Origin: Ignavibacteriales bacterium
GTDB lineage: Bacteria; Bacteroidota; Ignavibacteria; Ignavibacteriales; Ignavibacteriaceae
Length of the DNA: 64,000 nt
Direction of reading: 5' to 3'
Assembly: GCA_003538625.1 (NCBI GenBank)
Contig: DPRR01000016.1
Location: forward strand, 62,001-126,000
The notes below the pieces were generated by a model, which did no database searches, was not told the DNA's origin, and saw only the letters and a program-made list of their open reading frames with translations. Each line of letters opens with the position of its first letter. Position 1 is the first letter of the stretch. The position numbers and the translations under genes are program-made. Positions 63,373-64,000 of the stretch are shown here, piece by piece.

Positions 63373-63747
63373 TTATAAAACCAATCTTTTGTATTTAAGT
63401 GAGTCTTCTCCAAAGTTGACAATTATTCCAAGTTTACATTTAGATGTTGCAAGATAATTTAACATAAGTTTAGTGAATTCATCAGCAATCCCACTTACTG
63501 CTTTAACTTCAAGAATAATATCTTCATACACAACAAAATCAGCAAAAAATTTATGCGGCAATATAACTCCCTTATAATCTATTTTGTATTCCTTTTCTCT
63601 CGAATAAGGAATATTTGCAAGTCGAAATTCTTATTCGATTGCATCTTTATATACGATTTCTAAGAATCCACGTCCTAAATATCTATGTACCTCCATAGAA
63701 ATACCAATAATTTTATAGAATTCTTCTTTGTAGATTAGGTCAGTCAT
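63373..63747 (-). pseudogene. GxxExxY-family protein gene interrupted by one in-frame stop
   Basis: Read on the minus strand from ATG 63747, the frame gives MTDLIYKEEFYKIIGISMEV, then HRYLGRGFLEIVYKDAIE, then TAA at codon 39 (63631-63633), and continues in frame EFRLANIPYSREKEYKIDYKG to the end GIIVNFGEDSLKYKRLVL. The GxGFLEIVY and later IILEVKAVSGI segments identify the GxxExxY family (PF13366), which has a possible PD-(D/E)xK-like core. The TAA stands where homologues have tyrosine, so one base change explains it. Without that stop the protein would be 124 residues. Re-initiation at 63561 would give only the C-terminal half. Confidence 0.85.
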
Positions 63748-63754
63748 ACTTTTA

Positions 63755-63814
63755 AATTAGTGTCTAATTCGTGTTAATTAGTGGTAACAATGCTGCCACT
63801 AATTAACACGAATT
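63755..63814. repeat. Right palindromic repeat of the GxxExxY element
   Basis: Arms AATTCGTGTTAATTAGTGG (63766-63784) and CCACTAATTAACACGAATT (63796-63814) pair perfectly around an 11-base loop. The first 30 bases match the left copy at 27 positions. Confidence 0.9.
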
Positions 63815-64000
63815 TCAGGAAATAGTTTTTAAAGGAATAAAAATGTTTACTATAAATTTACCACTCTCTTTTTTTATTTCCATCAAATTATCCTGCTGAT
63901 AAATTAATGATAATCTATCTTTGATGTTTTTTAATCCAACACCAGCACCTTTTCTATGCGATTCTCCCTCAAAACTATTGCATACGGATATTTTCAGGAA
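63815..64000 (-). CDS. LytS-type sensor histidine kinase, C-terminal end only
   Basis: The frame is open from the window edge to a TGA at 63815-63817, giving 61 residues. The segment HRKGAGVGLKNIKDRLSLIY is the G2 box of a GHKL ATPase as found in LytS-type kinases that pair with LytTR regulators, followed by the last beta strands FIVNIFIPLK. It would phosphorylate the response regulator encoded at 62543. The N-terminal sensor part lies outside the window. Confidence 0.8.
   Translation of the reverse strand, partial: FLKISVCNSFEGESHRKGAGVGLKNIKDRLSLIYQQDNLMEIKKESGKFIVNIFIPLKTIS

Larger units (their letters stand above)
63304..63814. mobile_element. Repeat-bounded GxxExxY element between kinase and response regulator
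   Basis: Two copies of a 60-62-base palindromic unit lie in direct orientation at 63304-63365 and 63755-63814. Between them is a GxxExxY-family gene broken by a stop codon. The right copy ends at the base immediately before the kinase stop codon, and the left copy starts 12 bases upstream of the response-regulator ATG. No transposase is visible; insertion is inferred from the position in a normally compact gene pair. Confidence 0.6.

Overview
This is an AT-rich bacterial chromosome segment with dense, short-gapped operons. It most likely comes from the Ignavibacteria (Bacteroidota/Chlorobi side). Evidence read from the sequence: a type IX secretion C-terminal sorting domain with the motif NYPNPFNP (3393-6365), an LpxC-FabZ fusion, a GldC homologue, DUF2911 and S46 peptidase genes, a LonH-like protease and a K+-dependent membrane pyrophosphatase. 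No tRNA, rRNA, CRISPR array, prophage or classical insertion sequence was seen.

Layout. 1-2189: outer-membrane lipid A genes (lpxC-fabZ, cut by the window edge, then lpxA) and a LipM-like octanoyltransferase. 2244-6365: two secreted proteins, a beta-propeller and a T9SS-sorted Asp-box protein. 6491-17725: an envelope operon of heptose kinase and adenylyltransferase, TamB, RNase R and a metallopeptidase/propeller/barrel protein. 18132-25364: housekeeping genes, namely prs, rplY, pth, hppA, the rpsF-ssb-rpsR-rplI operon and rpmB. 25585-36410: tsaC, the minus-strand operon lonH-pyk-amrS-SDR, a class V aminotransferase, DUF2911, a membrane glycosyltransferase and phosphomannomutase. 36559-46004: a zinc-ribbon protein, an S46 peptidase, small secreted proteins, a nuclease, gldC, cydA and cydB (split by a small element), DUF4126, a decayed GlsB-type gene and rluE. 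46084-50174: an operon of serine hydrolase, GH3 hexosaminidase and sugar dehydrogenase. 50293-52610: a class V PLP enzyme and a cytidylate-kinase-like protein.

52641-62470 is a coherent minus-strand cluster: a GbsR/MarR-type regulator, FabG-like SDR, KAS III-like enzyme with an altered triad, Na+/solute symporter, AMP-forming acyl ligase, surface lipoprotein, outer-membrane porin-like barrel, small lipoprotein and two alpha/beta hydrolases. Two matching palindromes precede the regulator and the SDR and look like operators. I read the cluster as an inducible uptake and metabolism locus for an ester or carboxylic acid. 62543-64000 holds a LytTR response regulator and the tail of its histidine kinase, separated by a repeat-bounded element.

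The most unusual signal is a recurring arrangement: a very small nuclease-family gene bounded by palindromes and sitting in the gap of a functional gene pair. One copy is a GIY-YIG gene between cydA and cydB. The other is a GxxExxY gene, broken by one stop codon, between the kinase and the response regulator. The GIY-YIG palindromes differ by paired stem changes that keep the hairpin. Related TGTCAT...ATGAC palindromes occur alone at two other places.
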